From positions 1 through 64,000 of the forward strand of contig NHCB01000016.1 of assembly GCA_002167745.1 (NCBI GenBank): 64,000 bases of DNA. The letters run 5' to 3'. A program made the position numbers and the translations under genes. Source of the DNA: Betaproteobacteria bacterium TMED22. Lineage in GTDB: Bacteria > Pseudomonadota > Gammaproteobacteria > Burkholderiales > Eutrophovitaceae. The notes below the pieces were generated by a model, which worked only from the letters and a program-made list of their open reading frames with translations, searched no databases and was not told the DNA's origin. Positions 9,893-22,124 of this stretch are shown here, in pieces. Position 1 is the first letter of the stretch. Every line of letters begins with the position of its first letter.

Positions 9893-10375
9893 GTGTTTGA
9901 TTCAAAATTACTTGCTGAGTCGCTTCTTGGACAAGTGACCGAGGCGCTTGGGACTAATAGTTTATTGATCGGCATTGAAACCGGTGGTGTTGTTGTTTTA
10001 GGTTATCTTATTAAAGAACTTGATATTGATGTGGCTTTCGCGTCTGTGGATGTCAGTTTTCATCGGGACGATTTTGAGATCCGTGGGCTCGCTAAAAGTA
10101 AAAAAAGTACTTCAATTGATGTGGTTCTTGATGGCCGCGACGTAATATTAGTTGACGATGTGATTCAGTCGGGCAGAACGGCTCGAGCTGCGGTGAATGA
10201 AATTTATGATTTTGGCAGACCAAAAACTGTTCAATTAGCTACCTTGGTAGACCGTGGAGGCCGAGAGTTACCGATGGAACCACAGTTTGTTGGAGGATTT
10301 GTTGATGTTCCCGACAGCCAAAAAATTGCAGTTCGATTGGATAAAAACAAGGAGTTAGAGGTCTATGTTGTCTAG
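9893..10375 (+). CDS. pyrR: Bifunctional PyrR regulator / uracil phosphoribosyltransferase
   Basis: PRPP-binding VILVDDVIQSGRTARAA, VQLATLVDRGGRELP; GTG start with ggagg upstream. Confidence 0.93.
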   Translation: MFDSKLLAESLLGQVTEALGTNSLLIGIETGGVVVLGYLIKELDIDVAFASVDVSFHRDDFEIRGLAKSKKSTSIDVVLDGRDVILVDDVIQSGRTARAAVNEIYDFGRPKTVQLATLVDRGGRELPMEPQFVGGFVDVPDSQKIAVRLDKNKELEVYVV

Positions 10376-10393
10376 GATAAACGGAGTTAGTTC

Positions 10394-11341
10394 GTGACTG
10401 ATGACATACAGATAAATGATGGAGGGACGCTTCGGCACCTGCTTACCTTAGAAAATTTATCTGGAGAACTAGTTAGTGAAATTCTCGACCGCGCTCAAAA
10501 TTTCTTGTCTATTGGAGACCGGAAAACTAAAAAGCTACCTTTATTACGCGGAAGATCTGTATTCAACCTTTTTTTTGAAAACAGTACGCGCACCCGTACA
10601 ACGTTTGAAATAGCCGCCAAGAGGCTCTCGGCGGATGTGGTCAACTTAAATATCGCTACTTCGTCGCAAAGTAAAGGCGAGAGTTTGCTAGACATGATTG
10701 ATAATTTAGTGGCGATGCAAGCTGATATGTTTGTGGTGCGCCACGCCCAAAGCGATGCGGCTAACATGATTGCTAGACATGTCCCTAAGGGGATACATAT
10801 TATCAATGCTGGAGCCGGTAGCCATTCACACCCGACTCAGGGCTTGCTTGACGCATTTACAATCAGGCATTTTAAAAAAGATTTCACTGGTTTGAAAATT
10901 GTGATAATCGGCGATATTCTCCATTCGCGGGTTGCTCGGTCGCAAATTCACGTGCTTAAAGCGCTCGGTGTGCATGAAATTCGGGTAGTAGGGCCTGAAA
11001 CCTTGGTTCCCGAATCGTTATCTGAAATGGGTGTCAGCGTTTACAACGATGTCGACTCTGCTATCAAGGGCGCAGACGTTGTAACGACACTGCGGCTGCA
11101 AAATGAGCGTATGGAAGTTTCATTGGTGCCAAGCGTGCAACAATTTCACAAAGACTATGGTTTAACAAAAGAACGTTTGGCCCTCGCTCATCCCGAAGCT
11201 ATTGTCCTGCATCCCGGCCCAATCAATCGTGGAGTGGAAATTGCGTCGGAGGTCGCTGATGGGCCTCAGGCTGTCATTTTACGTCAGGTAACGTTTGGGA
11301 TAGCTGTCCGAATGGCCGTAATGTCATTATTGCAAGATTAG
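10394..11341 (+). CDS. pyrB: Aspartate carbamoyltransferase catalytic subunit
   Basis: [40 protein letters not shown]. Confidence 0.97.
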   Translation: MTDDIQINDGGTLRHLLTLENLSGELVSEILDRAQNFLSIGDRKTKKLPLLRGRSVFNLFFENSTRTRTTFEIAAKRLSADVVNLNIATSSQSKGESLLDMIDNLVAMQADMFVVRHAQSDAANMIARHVPKGIHIINAGAGSHSHPTQGLLDAFTIRHFKKDFTGLKIVIIGDILHSRVARSQIHVLKALGVHEIRVVGPETLVPESLSEMGVSVYNDVDSAIKGADVVTTLRLQNERMEVSLVPSVQQFHKDYGLTKERLALAHPEAIVLHPGPINRGVEIASEVADGPQAVILRQVTFGIAVRMAVMSLLQD

Positions 11342-11520
11342 TTACTTTTAAATGTGCTCGCCCAGTTCACGAGATATTCTAAATGGCTTATCATCGGGCG
11401 CGAACAGGTACTTGCCATCGTTATTCGGTGTGTTCTCGTGGAAACTAACTTGAGTCCGATATGACTAATGTGAGTAACAAATATCAGACAAAATCTACCT
11501 AAAAACAAGGTGTAATCGCT

Positions 11521-13563
11521 ATGATCAAAAATAATGCGCTGTGTGATTTTAAGAACTTACCGAGCTTTTCGAGTTTTAAGATTGAGGATGTGAGGCCCGC
11601 GATTAAATATTTAATCGAGCAGGCTGAGAACACTATCGAGCAAGTTTCGTCACAATGCGAGAGTACCTGGGAAGACACAGTTGAACCAATCACTGCCGCC
11701 GTAGATCGATTGGGCAGGGCTTGGGGGCAGGTTGGTCATTTGAACTCAGTGGTTAACACGGAAGATTTGAGGGTGATTTACAACGATTTGTTACCCGAGG
11801 TGTCCGATTTTTATTCCCGCTTATCCCAAAATAAAGAAATTTACCAAAGTTTCAATAATGTGTATGACGCCAAGGGGCCAAATAAATTAAACGGTGAGCG
11901 TATAAAGCTACTGGAGAACGAGCTTAGGGATTACCGACTGAGCGGCGTTGGTCTGAATGAGCGAGAACAAAAGACGTATCAGGAGCTATCTAAAAAACTA
12001 GCTTCCCTTTCAGCAAAATTCAGTGATAACGTGCTCGACGCTACCGATCAGTATACGCTGAATATTACCGATTTTGATCGGCTTAAGGGTTTGCCAGACG
12101 CGATCATTGCTGAAGCAAAGTCAAAGGCTAAGTCCATGCATAAGACTGGTTGGTCTTTTACGCTGAAGGCGCCTTGTTGGGTTCCGTTTATGGAGAGCTG
12201 TATTGATCGCGGTCTCCGCCAGGAGATGTATCGTGCTTACGTGACTAGGGCGTCAGATTGCGGTGCACCTGAGTATGATAATTCAAAAATAATTATCGAT
12301 ATTCTGGGTGCTCGTTGTAAGAAAGCTAAGTTACTAGGTTTTGATAGTTTTGCGCATTTATCGTTTGCAACTAAAATGGCGGTCGAGCCAAAGCGTGCCC
12401 TAGATCTAATGACTGAATTGTCGCTAAAAGCCCGGTCTCGAGCTGAATCTGAGTACGAAATACTTAAAGACTATGCTTCATCTCATTTGGATATCAGTAA
12501 TTTAATGCCTTGGGATATTAGTTTCGTCGCGCAAAAAATTAAGGAAGAGCGTTATACCTTTAAAGATGAAGATTTAAGGCAATATTTTCCACTTAAAAGG
12601 TGTGTCAACGGTTTATTTGATTTATTAAATAGTCTTTACGGTGTTTCTGTTTTGGAGAAGCAGGCGGAAGTTTGGAATCCGAGCGTGAAGTTATATGAGG
12701 TGAAGGATCATCTCGGGCATTCAATCGGTTATTTTTACATGGATTTGTTCGCTAGAAATGGTAAGCGGTCTGGAGCATGGATGGATGACGCAGTTGGAAG
12801 ATGGAAGACAGGTCGTCATACGCAAATACCTGTGGCCTATCTGGTATGTAATTTCCCATCGGCAACGAATAAGTCTTCAGATGCTTATCTCAGTCATAAT
12901 GAAGTGGAAACACTGTTTCATGAATGTGGACATGTTATGCATCACTTGATGACTCAAATTGATGAATTGGGTATATCGGGCATTAATGGGGTGGAATGGG
13001 ACGCAGTAGAATTGCCAAGTCAGTTCATGGAGAATTTTTGCTGGGATTGGAACATTATAAAAAAAATCTCGAGTAATGTTTCTGGAGATGGACATATGCC
13101 CGAGGATTTATTTAAGAAGATGGTTGAGGCGAAAAACTTTATGAGCGGAATACAAACGCTTCGACAAGTTGAGTTCTCTGTCTTCGATTTACTTGTGCAT
13201 CTTGATTCGCCAGCGGGAAGTCTAGAGGAGTTGATGAAGATTCTTGAGGGGCTTCGTAAAGATCTCTCAGTAATCCCCGTTCCCGAATATAATCGGTTTC
13301 CACATAGTTTTTCTCACATATTTGCTGGCGGATACGCTGCTGGGTACTACAGCTATAAATGGGCGGAGGTTTTGTCTGCGGATGCATTCGGCATGTCTCA
13401 AGAGAATTCAATGTCTCTGGGGGAAGTGGGCGCGAAGTTTTTGGAGGAGGTGATTTCGAAGGGCGGGTTGAGGTCCTCTTTGGAGAACTTCATAGGCTTC
13501 CGAGGCAGAGAGCCAAATATTGACGCACTGTTGCAGCATACTGGTTTATCTGAGCCGGCGTGA
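11521..13563 (+). CDS. prlC: Oligopeptidase A (M3 metallopeptidase)
   Basis: 680 aa, LFHECGHVMHHLMTQ zinc motif. Confidence 0.93.
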   Translation: MIKNNALCDFKNLPSFSSFKIEDVRPAIKYLIEQAENTIEQVSSQCESTWEDTVEPITAAVDRLGRAWGQVGHLNSVVNTEDLRVIYNDLLPEVSDFYSRLSQNKEIYQSFNNVYDAKGPNKLNGERIKLLENELRDYRLSGVGLNEREQKTYQELSKKLASLSAKFSDNVLDATDQYTLNITDFDRLKGLPDAIIAEAKSKAKSMHKTGWSFTLKAPCWVPFMESCIDRGLRQEMYRAYVTRASDCGAPEYDNSKIIIDILGARCKKAKLLGFDSFAHLSFATKMAVEPKRALDLMTELSLKARSRAESEYEILKDYASSHLDISNLMPWDISFVAQKIKEERYTFKDEDLRQYFPLKRCVNGLFDLLNSLYGVSVLEKQAEVWNPSVKLYEVKDHLGHSIGYFYMDLFARNGKRSGAWMDDAVGRWKTGRHTQIPVAYLVCNFPSATNKSSDAYLSHNEVETLFHECGHVMHHLMTQIDELGISGINGVEWDAVELPSQFMENFCWDWNIIKKISSNVSGDGHMPEDLFKKMVEAKNFMSGIQTLRQVEFSVFDLLVHLDSPAGSLEELMKILEGLRKDLSVIPVPEYNRFPHSFSHIFAGGYAAGYYSYKWAEVLSADAFGMSQENSMSLGEVGAKFLEEVISKGGLRSSLENFIGFRGREPNIDALLQHTGLSEPA

Positions 13564-13623
13564 TGAGGGATTTGAGTGGCCGTAGTAAAGAATATTTTTG
13601 TGAATGAGTGAAAGGCTACCACG

Positions 13624-14391
13624 ATGCGGATAGTGACATGGAATGTAAATTCTTTAAAAGTTAGATTGCTCCATTTAGAATCCTTGCTAAAGGAGCACAC
13701 GCCTGATTTTATCTGTCTGCAGGAAACGAAGACAGAGGATCAAAATTTTTTGAGAGAGGAGATAGAAGAGCTGGGTTATTCCGTTGTTTACCATGGACAA
13801 AAGACTTATAACGGCGTGGCTATCCTATCCCGCGAGAAAATGCATGATGTTCAGGTAGGTATTCCTGGTTTACAAGATGAGCAAGCTCGAGTAATCGCTG
13901 CAACAAGCGCTGACGGTTTACGACTGATTAATGCTTACGTACCTAATGGAGAGTCCACTGATTCTCAAAAGTATCAATATAAGCTCAAGTGGTTACGTGC
14001 TTTTGTGGATTTTGTTCTTGCTGAGGCTGCCCAGTGTAGTGAGCTTGTGGTTTTGGGCGATTTTAATATCGCCCCAAAAGACCAAGATGTTTATGATGCT
14101 GAGGCGTTCCGTGGGAAAGTGTTGTGCTCTAAGCAAGAACGAGATCTATATCAAGAGCTACTGAATTCGGGTTTATGCGATAGCTTGGATGAGTTTCTTG
14201 ATGGTTCAGAAAGATTTACATGGTGGGATTATAGGATGAATGCATTTAGGAGGAAGCTTGGTTTAAGGATTGACCATATATTAATGTCCGATGCGGTGCG
14301 CGAGCAATGCATATCAGTCGAAGTACTTAAATCTTATAGAAAAATGGAACGACCTTCTGACCACGCTCCTGTTATGGCAAGCACTCACTGA
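13624..14391 (+). CDS. xthA: Exodeoxyribonuclease III
   Basis: MRIVTWNVNSLKVRL, CLQETKTED, GDFNIAP, RIDHIL, SDHAPV. Confidence 0.95.
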   Translation: MRIVTWNVNSLKVRLLHLESLLKEHTPDFICLQETKTEDQNFLREEIEELGYSVVYHGQKTYNGVAILSREKMHDVQVGIPGLQDEQARVIAATSADGLRLINAYVPNGESTDSQKYQYKLKWLRAFVDFVLAEAAQCSELVVLGDFNIAPKDQDVYDAEAFRGKVLCSKQERDLYQELLNSGLCDSLDEFLDGSERFTWWDYRMNAFRRKLGLRIDHILMSDAVREQCISVEVLKSYRKMERPSDHAPVMASTH

Positions 14392-14428
14392 CGCATGAAT
14401 GTGGTCCCAAGCTAATGTGCCATCCTAT

Positions 14429-15829
14429 CTATTTTTTATCGAGTGAGAGATTGAGCTCAGATATCTTCCGAGCAATAGTATTCCTTCCGATGCCGAGTAA
14501 ATTTGCTGCTTCTATTTTCCGTCCAGAGGTGAATGTTAAAGCCCTCGATATAAGCGCTTTTTCAAAAGTTTGCGTTAATCCCTCATATAAGCCAGTACCG
14601 CCGTTGAGTAAGAGTTGGTCGACTTCTTTGCCAAGTAATTGATGCCATCCCTCGTTTGGATCGATTGTTTTGTCGATTTCATGTTTGAAATCTTTTGGAA
14701 GATCTGAGACGTCAACGGATGCTCCTGGTGCCATAATCGTCACCCAATGACAGAGATTTTCTAGTTGACGTACGTTGCCATGCCATGATTTAGTTTGCAG
14801 GTAACTAAGAGCTTCTTCAGTAAAAGACTTCCTTTGAGCATTTAGCTTGATTGCATTTCTTTCTAGGAAAAAATCGGCAAGTAGTGGGATGTCCTCACTT
14901 CGCTCCCTGAGCGGTGGCACTTTTACTCGAATGACATTGAGTCGGTGAAAAAGGTCTTCGCGAAATAATCCCTCCTCTACTCTTTGTTCTAGATCTTGGT
15001 GCGTGGCTGCGAGTACCCTTACGTTAGCTTTGAGGGGATCATGACCACCGACGCGGTAGTAGTGTCCATCAGATAAAACACGGAGTAGTCTCGTTTGTAG
15101 CTCTGCGGGCATGTCACCTATCTCATCGAGAAATAGCGTCCCGCCTGCAGCTTGTTCAAATCGTCCTTTCCTAGTTGTTTGAGCGCCGGTAAATGAGCCC
15201 CGCTCATGTCCAAACAATTCCGATTCGAGTAATTCTTTAGGGATTGATGCCGTATTTATGGCGACAAACGGCTTGCTGCTACGCTGACTGTGCTGATGAA
15301 GTGCTTGAGCAATGAGCTCTTTTCCTGTTCCTGATTCGCCTGTTATTAGTACAGTTGCGTCTGTTTGTGATAGACGTCCGATTGTTCTAAAAACCTCTTG
15401 CATCGATTTCGCTTGACCTAAAAGGCCATTCGGATTTACAGAGTTATCCGTATTTGAGGTTTGCTCATCACTTTTTTTTATCGCACGTTGAATCAGCTCG
15501 ACCGCAGCATCGATATCGAATGGTTTTGCTAAGTATTCGAACGCCCCTCTTTGAAAGGCAGCGACAGCACTATCCAAATCGGAATGCGCAGTCATGATGA
15601 TTGTTGGAACTTTTGGAAATTTTGCATTGATTTCATTTAAGAGCTCAAGTCCGCTATTTCCGCTCATCCGGATGTCACTGACCACAACTGATGGTTGCTC
15701 TATGCGCAGCGCCGCACTCGCCTCCTCGGCAGACGAGAATAATCGAAAGTCAATTTTTTCGCGTATTAATGTTTTTTCGAAAACCCATCGAATAGACTGA
15801 TCATCGTCGACAATCCAAACCTTAGCCAT
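14429..15829 (-). CDS. ntrC: Nitrogen regulation response regulator NtrC (sigma54 activator)
   Basis: Receiver domain, [22 protein letters not shown]-like GSFTGAQ loop, C-terminal Fis [16 protein letters not shown]. Confidence 0.96.
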   Translation of the reverse strand: MAKVWIVDDDQSIRWVFEKTLIREKIDFRLFSSAEEASAALRIEQPSVVVSDIRMSGNSGLELLNEINAKFPKVPTIIMTAHSDLDSAVAAFQRGAFEYLAKPFDIDAAVELIQRAIKKSDEQTSNTDNSVNPNGLLGQAKSMQEVFRTIGRLSQTDATVLITGESGTGKELIAQALHQHSQRSSKPFVAINTASIPKELLESELFGHERGSFTGAQTTRKGRFEQAAGGTLFLDEIGDMPAELQTRLLRVLSDGHYYRVGGHDPLKANVRVLAATHQDLEQRVEEGLFREDLFHRLNVIRVKVPPLRERSEDIPLLADFFLERNAIKLNAQRKSFTEEALSYLQTKSWHGNVRQLENLCHWVTIMAPGASVDVSDLPKDFKHEIDKTIDPNEGWHQLLGKEVDQLLLNGGTGLYEGLTQTFEKALISRALTFTSGRKIEAANLLGIGRNTIARKISELNLSLDKK

Positions 15830-16910
15830 TTGTGTGTTCTCCTAGGTGTTGCGTTGATTTAATCGGGATCAATACCGTAAAACATGTATTCCCTGGTTGG
15901 GATTCGACATCTATGGTTCCGCTGTGATGGCTAATAAAAGTTTGAGATAAGGAAAGTCCTAATCCGCTACCATCATTTTTGCCTGAAACGAGAGGAAAAA
16001 ATATTTTGTCTATTAACGATTTTGGTATGCCAGGCCCGTTGTCAGAAATCTCTATGAATAACCCTAATTTAAAGAACTGGTTTGCTAGCGTAACGCGTCG
16101 CGCAACTCTTGTTGTTATTTTGATTAAACCTTTGCCGCAAAGGGCTTGGGCAGCATTTCGCGCTACGTTCAAAAAAGCCTGAGTTATTTGTTGTTTATCA
16201 CCTAATATTTCTGGAAGACTTAAATCATAGTCTCGTTCGATCCGTAAGCCAGATGAGAACTCAGCGAGTATGACCGAGCGGATTTGTTCGAGTACTTCAT
16301 GAATATTGAAGCCTTTCATTTGAGGTATCTTATGCGGAGTCAATAATCGGTCAAGCAAGTCTTTGAGCCGATCGGCCTCCTTAATAATTACAGACGTATA
16401 TTCATGAAGTTCTTCTTTGTCCAGCTCGCGGTCAAGTAGTTGCGCAGCTCCTCGAAGCGCTCCTAGAGGATTTTTTATCTCGTGAGCTAGGTTTCTTATT
16501 AGTTCTCGACTATGGTTCGTTTCTGAGATGATTCGTTGCTCGCGGGCAATCTTTGTTTGTTGAGATGCTGAAGAAAATTCAATTAAAAAATCGTGTTCGC
16601 TGATGTCTGCTACGGGAGTGACTGTAAATGAGAGTTCTGTTTTTTTTTGGTCGTGAATTTGAAATGGAATCTCGTGTTGAATATAACTACAACGATGGCG
16701 TCGGGCATGTTCAACCCCTATGAGCATTGCGCTAGGATTAACAAAAAGCTTTTTTAATGAGGTGCCTTTAGCGCTTTTTCGACTTATGTCAAACAGATGT
16801 TCTGCCGCCGGGTTTATATAGCTGATGCAGTTATATTGATCAATTAATACGACTGCAGAAGACAGCATTTCTAATCCGGGGAAATCAGTAAATTCTTTAA
16901 TTGCGTTCAT
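15822..16910 (-). CDS. glnL: Nitrogen regulation sensor kinase NtrB
   Basis: PAS domain, LAHEIKNPLGALRGAAQLL H-box, GLGLSLSQTFISHHSG. Confidence 0.95.
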   Translation of the reverse strand: MNAIKEFTDFPGLEMLSSAVVLIDQYNCISYINPAAEHLFDISRKSAKGTSLKKLFVNPSAMLIGVEHARRHRCSYIQHEIPFQIHDQKKTELSFTVTPVADISEHDFLIEFSSASQQTKIAREQRIISETNHSRELIRNLAHEIKNPLGALRGAAQLLDRELDKEELHEYTSVIIKEADRLKDLLDRLLTPHKIPQMKGFNIHEVLEQIRSVILAEFSSGLRIERDYDLSLPEILGDKQQITQAFLNVARNAAQALCGKGLIKITTRVARRVTLANQFFKLGLFIEISDNGPGIPKSLIDKIFFPLVSGKNDGSGLGLSLSQTFISHHSGTIDVESQPGNTCFTVLIPIKSTQHLGEHTNG

Positions 16911-16974
16911 GTCAGATCCGCGCCTAGATTTTTATCGGAGGTTTTTGTGTCTGCTGATGAATTTTTAAGATTAA

Positions 16975-17000
16975 AAGCTGCGACCAAGAGGTCGCAGCTT
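16975..17000 (-). terminator. Hairpin between glnA and ntrB (likely partial terminator)
   Basis: AAGCTGCGACC-tctt-GGTCGCAGCTT on the minus strand followed by TTAATCTT. Confidence 0.7.
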
Positions 17001-17015
17001 GTCTCGTTTCTCTAG

Positions 17016-18428
17016 TTATGAGCTGTAATACATATCAAACTCAACTGGATGGGTTGTCATGTTGAAACGGTTAACTTCTTCCATCTTGAGGTCAATGTAA
17101 GCATCAATCATCTCATCCGACATAACGCCACCTTTTGTCAGAAATTCTCGATCGGCGCTTAGTGCTTTTAGCGCTTGCTCAAGTGAGCCACATACCGTTG
17201 GTATTTTTGATAGTTCTTCTGGACTCATTGTGTAGAGATCTTGATCGACAGGCCCGCCCGGATGGATTTTGTTCTCTATGCCATCTAGTCCTGCCATTAG
17301 TAGCGCAGTAAATGCCAGGTAAGGATTAGCCATGGCGTCAGGAAAACGAGTTTCAATTCTTTTTGCTTTGTCACTTGCGACATGCGGAATCCTGATTGAA
17401 GCTGAGCGATTTCGTGCAGAGTAAGCCAGGTTTACCGGCGCCTCGAACCCGGGGACCAATCGTTTATACGAGTTTGTGCTCGGATTTGTAATTGCATTTA
17501 GCGCCTGAGCATGCTTTATGATTCCGCCAATATAATAGAGGGCGGTCTCTGAAAGGCCGGCATATTCATCGCCAGCAAACAAGTTTTTCCCATCTTTCCA
17601 AACTGACTGGTGTACGTGCATTCCAGTACCGTTATCGCCTACTACAGGTTTTGGCATGAATGTTGCAGTCTTACCATACGAGTGAGCGGTATTCCAGATC
17701 GTATACTTTAGTATCTGAGTCCAATCGGCTCTTTTAACTAGCGTGTTAAATTTGGTTCCGATTTCACCTTGACCCGCCGCAGCCACCTCGTGATGGTGTA
17801 CTTCAACTTCTACGCCTTGGGCTTCTAGAGCCATGCAGATGGCATTTCGTAAGTCTTGTAATGAATCCACTGGTGGAACAGGAAAATAACCACCTTTAGT
17901 CCTCGGACGGTGCCCAAGATTGCCGCCTTCCATTTCAATTCCAGAAGACCACGGAGCTTCCTCCGAATTTATTTTCACAAAACTGCCGCCGGCACTAACA
18001 TCCCAAGTGATGCTGTCAAATACAAAAAATTCCGGTTCTGGTCCAAAGTAGGCAGTATCTCCTATGCCGCTGGATTTCAAGTAGCCCTCAGCTCTTTTGG
18101 CAATTGATCTCGGGTCCCGGTCATAACCCTTACCATCCGAAGGTTCAATAACATCGCAGCTAATGTTTAAAACAGGCTCTTCTGTGAACGGGTCTATCCG
18201 AGCTGAGTCCGGATCTGGCACGAGAAGCATGTCGGATGCCTGAATCCCTTTCCAGCCTGAAATTGAAGAGCCATCGAAAGCGTGTCCATCTTCAAATTTG
18301 CTTGTGTCGAACTCTCGGGTAGGCACTGAAACATGCTGCTCTTTGCCGCGAGTATCCGTAAAACGAAGATCGACAAATTTGACATCATTGTCAGCGATCA
18401 TCTTGAGTACATCAGAGGGCGATGCCAT
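17016..18428 (-). CDS. glnA: Glutamine synthetase type I
   Basis: 470 aa, [28 protein letters not shown], adenylylation region DLYTMSPEE. Confidence 0.99.
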   Translation of the reverse strand: MASPSDVLKMIADNDVKFVDLRFTDTRGKEQHVSVPTREFDTSKFEDGHAFDGSSISGWKGIQASDMLLVPDPDSARIDPFTEEPVLNISCDVIEPSDGKGYDRDPRSIAKRAEGYLKSSGIGDTAYFGPEPEFFVFDSITWDVSAGGSFVKINSEEAPWSSGIEMEGGNLGHRPRTKGGYFPVPPVDSLQDLRNAICMALEAQGVEVEVHHHEVAAAGQGEIGTKFNTLVKRADWTQILKYTIWNTAHSYGKTATFMPKPVVGDNGTGMHVHQSVWKDGKNLFAGDEYAGLSETALYYIGGIIKHAQALNAITNPSTNSYKRLVPGFEAPVNLAYSARNRSASIRIPHVASDKAKRIETRFPDAMANPYLAFTALLMAGLDGIENKIHPGGPVDQDLYTMSPEELSKIPTVCGSLEQALKALSADREFLTKGGVMSDEMIDAYIDLKMEEVNRFNMTTHPVEFDMYYSS

Positions 18429-18500
18429 TATTATTCTCCTAAACCTTAAAAATTGATTGAAATATTGAGTGCATTTACGCGTCTTAGCTCAGCCTACAAC

Positions 18501-18518
18501 ATGCATAAACCATGCCAA
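18501..18518 (-). promoter_or_regulatory. Sigma54 promoter of glnA
   Basis: Minus strand TTGGCATGGTTTATGCAT: GG-N10-GC preserved (GG 18516/18515, GC 18504/18503). Confidence 0.8.
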
Positions 18519-18581
18519 CGTATACTAATAAGGTTAAGTAAGGCATTATTAAGAATTAGCAACCGTAAATTCGTTTATTTT

Positions 18582-18598
18582 TGCATTATTATGGTGCA
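18582..18598. promoter_or_regulatory. NtrC binding site 1
   Basis: TGCATTATTATGGTGCA matches the NtrC-type consensus TGCAC-N7-GTGCA with one C/T difference. Confidence 0.82.
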
Positions 18599-18611
18599 TA
18601 TTGGTTATTTG

Positions 18612-18628
18612 TGCACCATAATAATGCA
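18612..18628. promoter_or_regulatory. NtrC binding site 2
   Basis: TGCACCATAATAATGCA, exact reverse complement of site 1, centres 30 bp apart. Confidence 0.82.
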
Positions 18629-18661
18629 ATTTTAAGCTTAAAAATTAAAGAATGGAGATAA

Positions 18662-19111
18662 ATGGATCTGAATAACGTAATTGAGCGTATAAAGGCCCGG
18701 GCAATCGACGCTAATTTGCCCTATTTTGGTGCATCTACGCCGAAAGAATCGCAATTTATTCAAGAAAAAGTATCTTCAGCCTTTATTGTAGATGTTCGCA
18801 CACGTCCCGAATGGATTTATGTGGGTTCAGTGCCCGGTTCGATTCAAATTGAGTGGCAGTTGTTTCCTACAGGCGAATTTAATGGCAGCTTTTTAGATCA
18901 CCTGCGAGAAAATGTGCCAACGGATGCTTATGTATTATTTCTATGCAGAAGCGGGGCCAGATCACATGCTGCGGCCTCGTTGGCCAGTAATGCAGGCTAT
19001 TCAAAGGCAATCAATGTTATCGATGGGTTCGAGGGGGACAAAGACGCTTCTGGACATCGGGGTACCACGGCTGGTTGGAAATTTTCTGGATTACCCTGGG
19101 TTCAGAGTTGA
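18662..19111 (+). CDS. Rhodanese-like domain protein
   Basis: VDVRTRPEW, active-site loop LCRSGARSHAAA. Confidence 0.88.
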   Translation: MDLNNVIERIKARAIDANLPYFGASTPKESQFIQEKVSSAFIVDVRTRPEWIYVGSVPGSIQIEWQLFPTGEFNGSFLDHLRENVPTDAYVLFLCRSGARSHAAASLASNAGYSKAINVIDGFEGDKDASGHRGTTAGWKFSGLPWVQS

Positions 19112-19137
19112 GATTTACGGTTAGGATGAGAATGGTG

Positions 19138-19953
19138 CTATACGGATTGCCACTCAATCAAGCCGGATTGCCAAGTTATGAGAATTATTAAGCCGAATAT
19201 GATCCTATAGTACCCAAATGGTTTAAAGCTGTGCTTTGAGACAAAGTTAATAAGAACTTTGACTGTCAGTAGCGCGGTGATGAAGGCGACACAAAACCCC
19301 AATGATAGGGCGGGGAGGGACGAGTTGGTTAATAGCTCGGGAGTTTTAGCGAGATCAAACACTGTAGCAGCAAACATAGTCGGGATAGCCAATAGAAACG
19401 AAAATAGCGTCGCAGTTTTCCTAGGTAATCCAATGGAGAGTCCGCCTATGATCGTAGCTCCCGATCGTGAGACACCAGGAAAAATAGCGAGAGACTGGAA
19501 GAGTCCGATTTTGATCGCTTGAGAGAAGGTCATATCTTCGGGTTGCATTTCTTTATAGAATTTATTTTTGTTCTCTACAAAGATAATGATGATTCCTCCC
19601 AAGATAAGCGCGCAAGACACAGTAATGGGCGAGAACAAATAGGTTTTAACGACGTCGTGAAAGATCAGCCCAATACAAGCTGTTGGAATGAACGCAGCTG
19701 CGATTTTAGCGGCAAAGCTATTCCATCTTTTAGTAGGTAACTCTTTAAGTGTGTTACAAAGCGTGATTCTTTGATGCCAACACACAGCGAGGATAGCCCC
19801 TAACTGGATAACAACAAGGAATGCTTTAACCTCAGCTCCATTCAGCGAGAGGAGACTCGAGGCGATGATTAAATGACCGGTACTCGATATCGGCAGGAAC
19901 TCTGTGAGTCCCTCCAGTATTCCAATTAAGATAACCGTGAGCGTATTGTCCAT
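19138..19953 (-). CDS. uppP: Undecaprenyl-diphosphate phosphatase
   Basis: GILEGLTEFLPISSTGHLI, FPGVSRSGATI. Confidence 0.97.
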   Translation of the reverse strand: MDNTLTVILIGILEGLTEFLPISSTGHLIIASSLLSLNGAEVKAFLVVIQLGAILAVCWHQRITLCNTLKELPTKRWNSFAAKIAAAFIPTACIGLIFHDVVKTYLFSPITVSCALILGGIIIIFVENKNKFYKEMQPEDMTFSQAIKIGLFQSLAIFPGVSRSGATIIGGLSIGLPRKTATLFSFLLAIPTMFAATVFDLAKTPELLTNSSLPALSLGFCVAFITALLTVKVLINFVSKHSFKPFGYYRIIFGLIILITWQSGLIEWQSV

Positions 19954-20041
19954 ATAGGAGTTCGATATTCAGTCGTTAGCCTACCTCATAAACGGCCCTA
20001 ATTGCCTACCCCAGTCTCGCAACGGACCCGGGTATCATAGC

Positions 20042-21916
<1,875 letters not shown>

Positions 21917-22124
21917 TTAAAACTCCTTAAACCGGAACGGAAAATACAAAAAATAATGTGTGCTGATATGGATAGTATAGTGCAGACTAACCATTTCTGG
22001 TGGACTTAATATTTTTTGCGTCATTCATTGCTTCATAGGAATGTCAGTTAAGTAATTTTAAATTTTAATATCAATGAATTATCATGCGTCGTTATGGTGT
22101 TGATCGGCACTCTACAAGTTCTTC

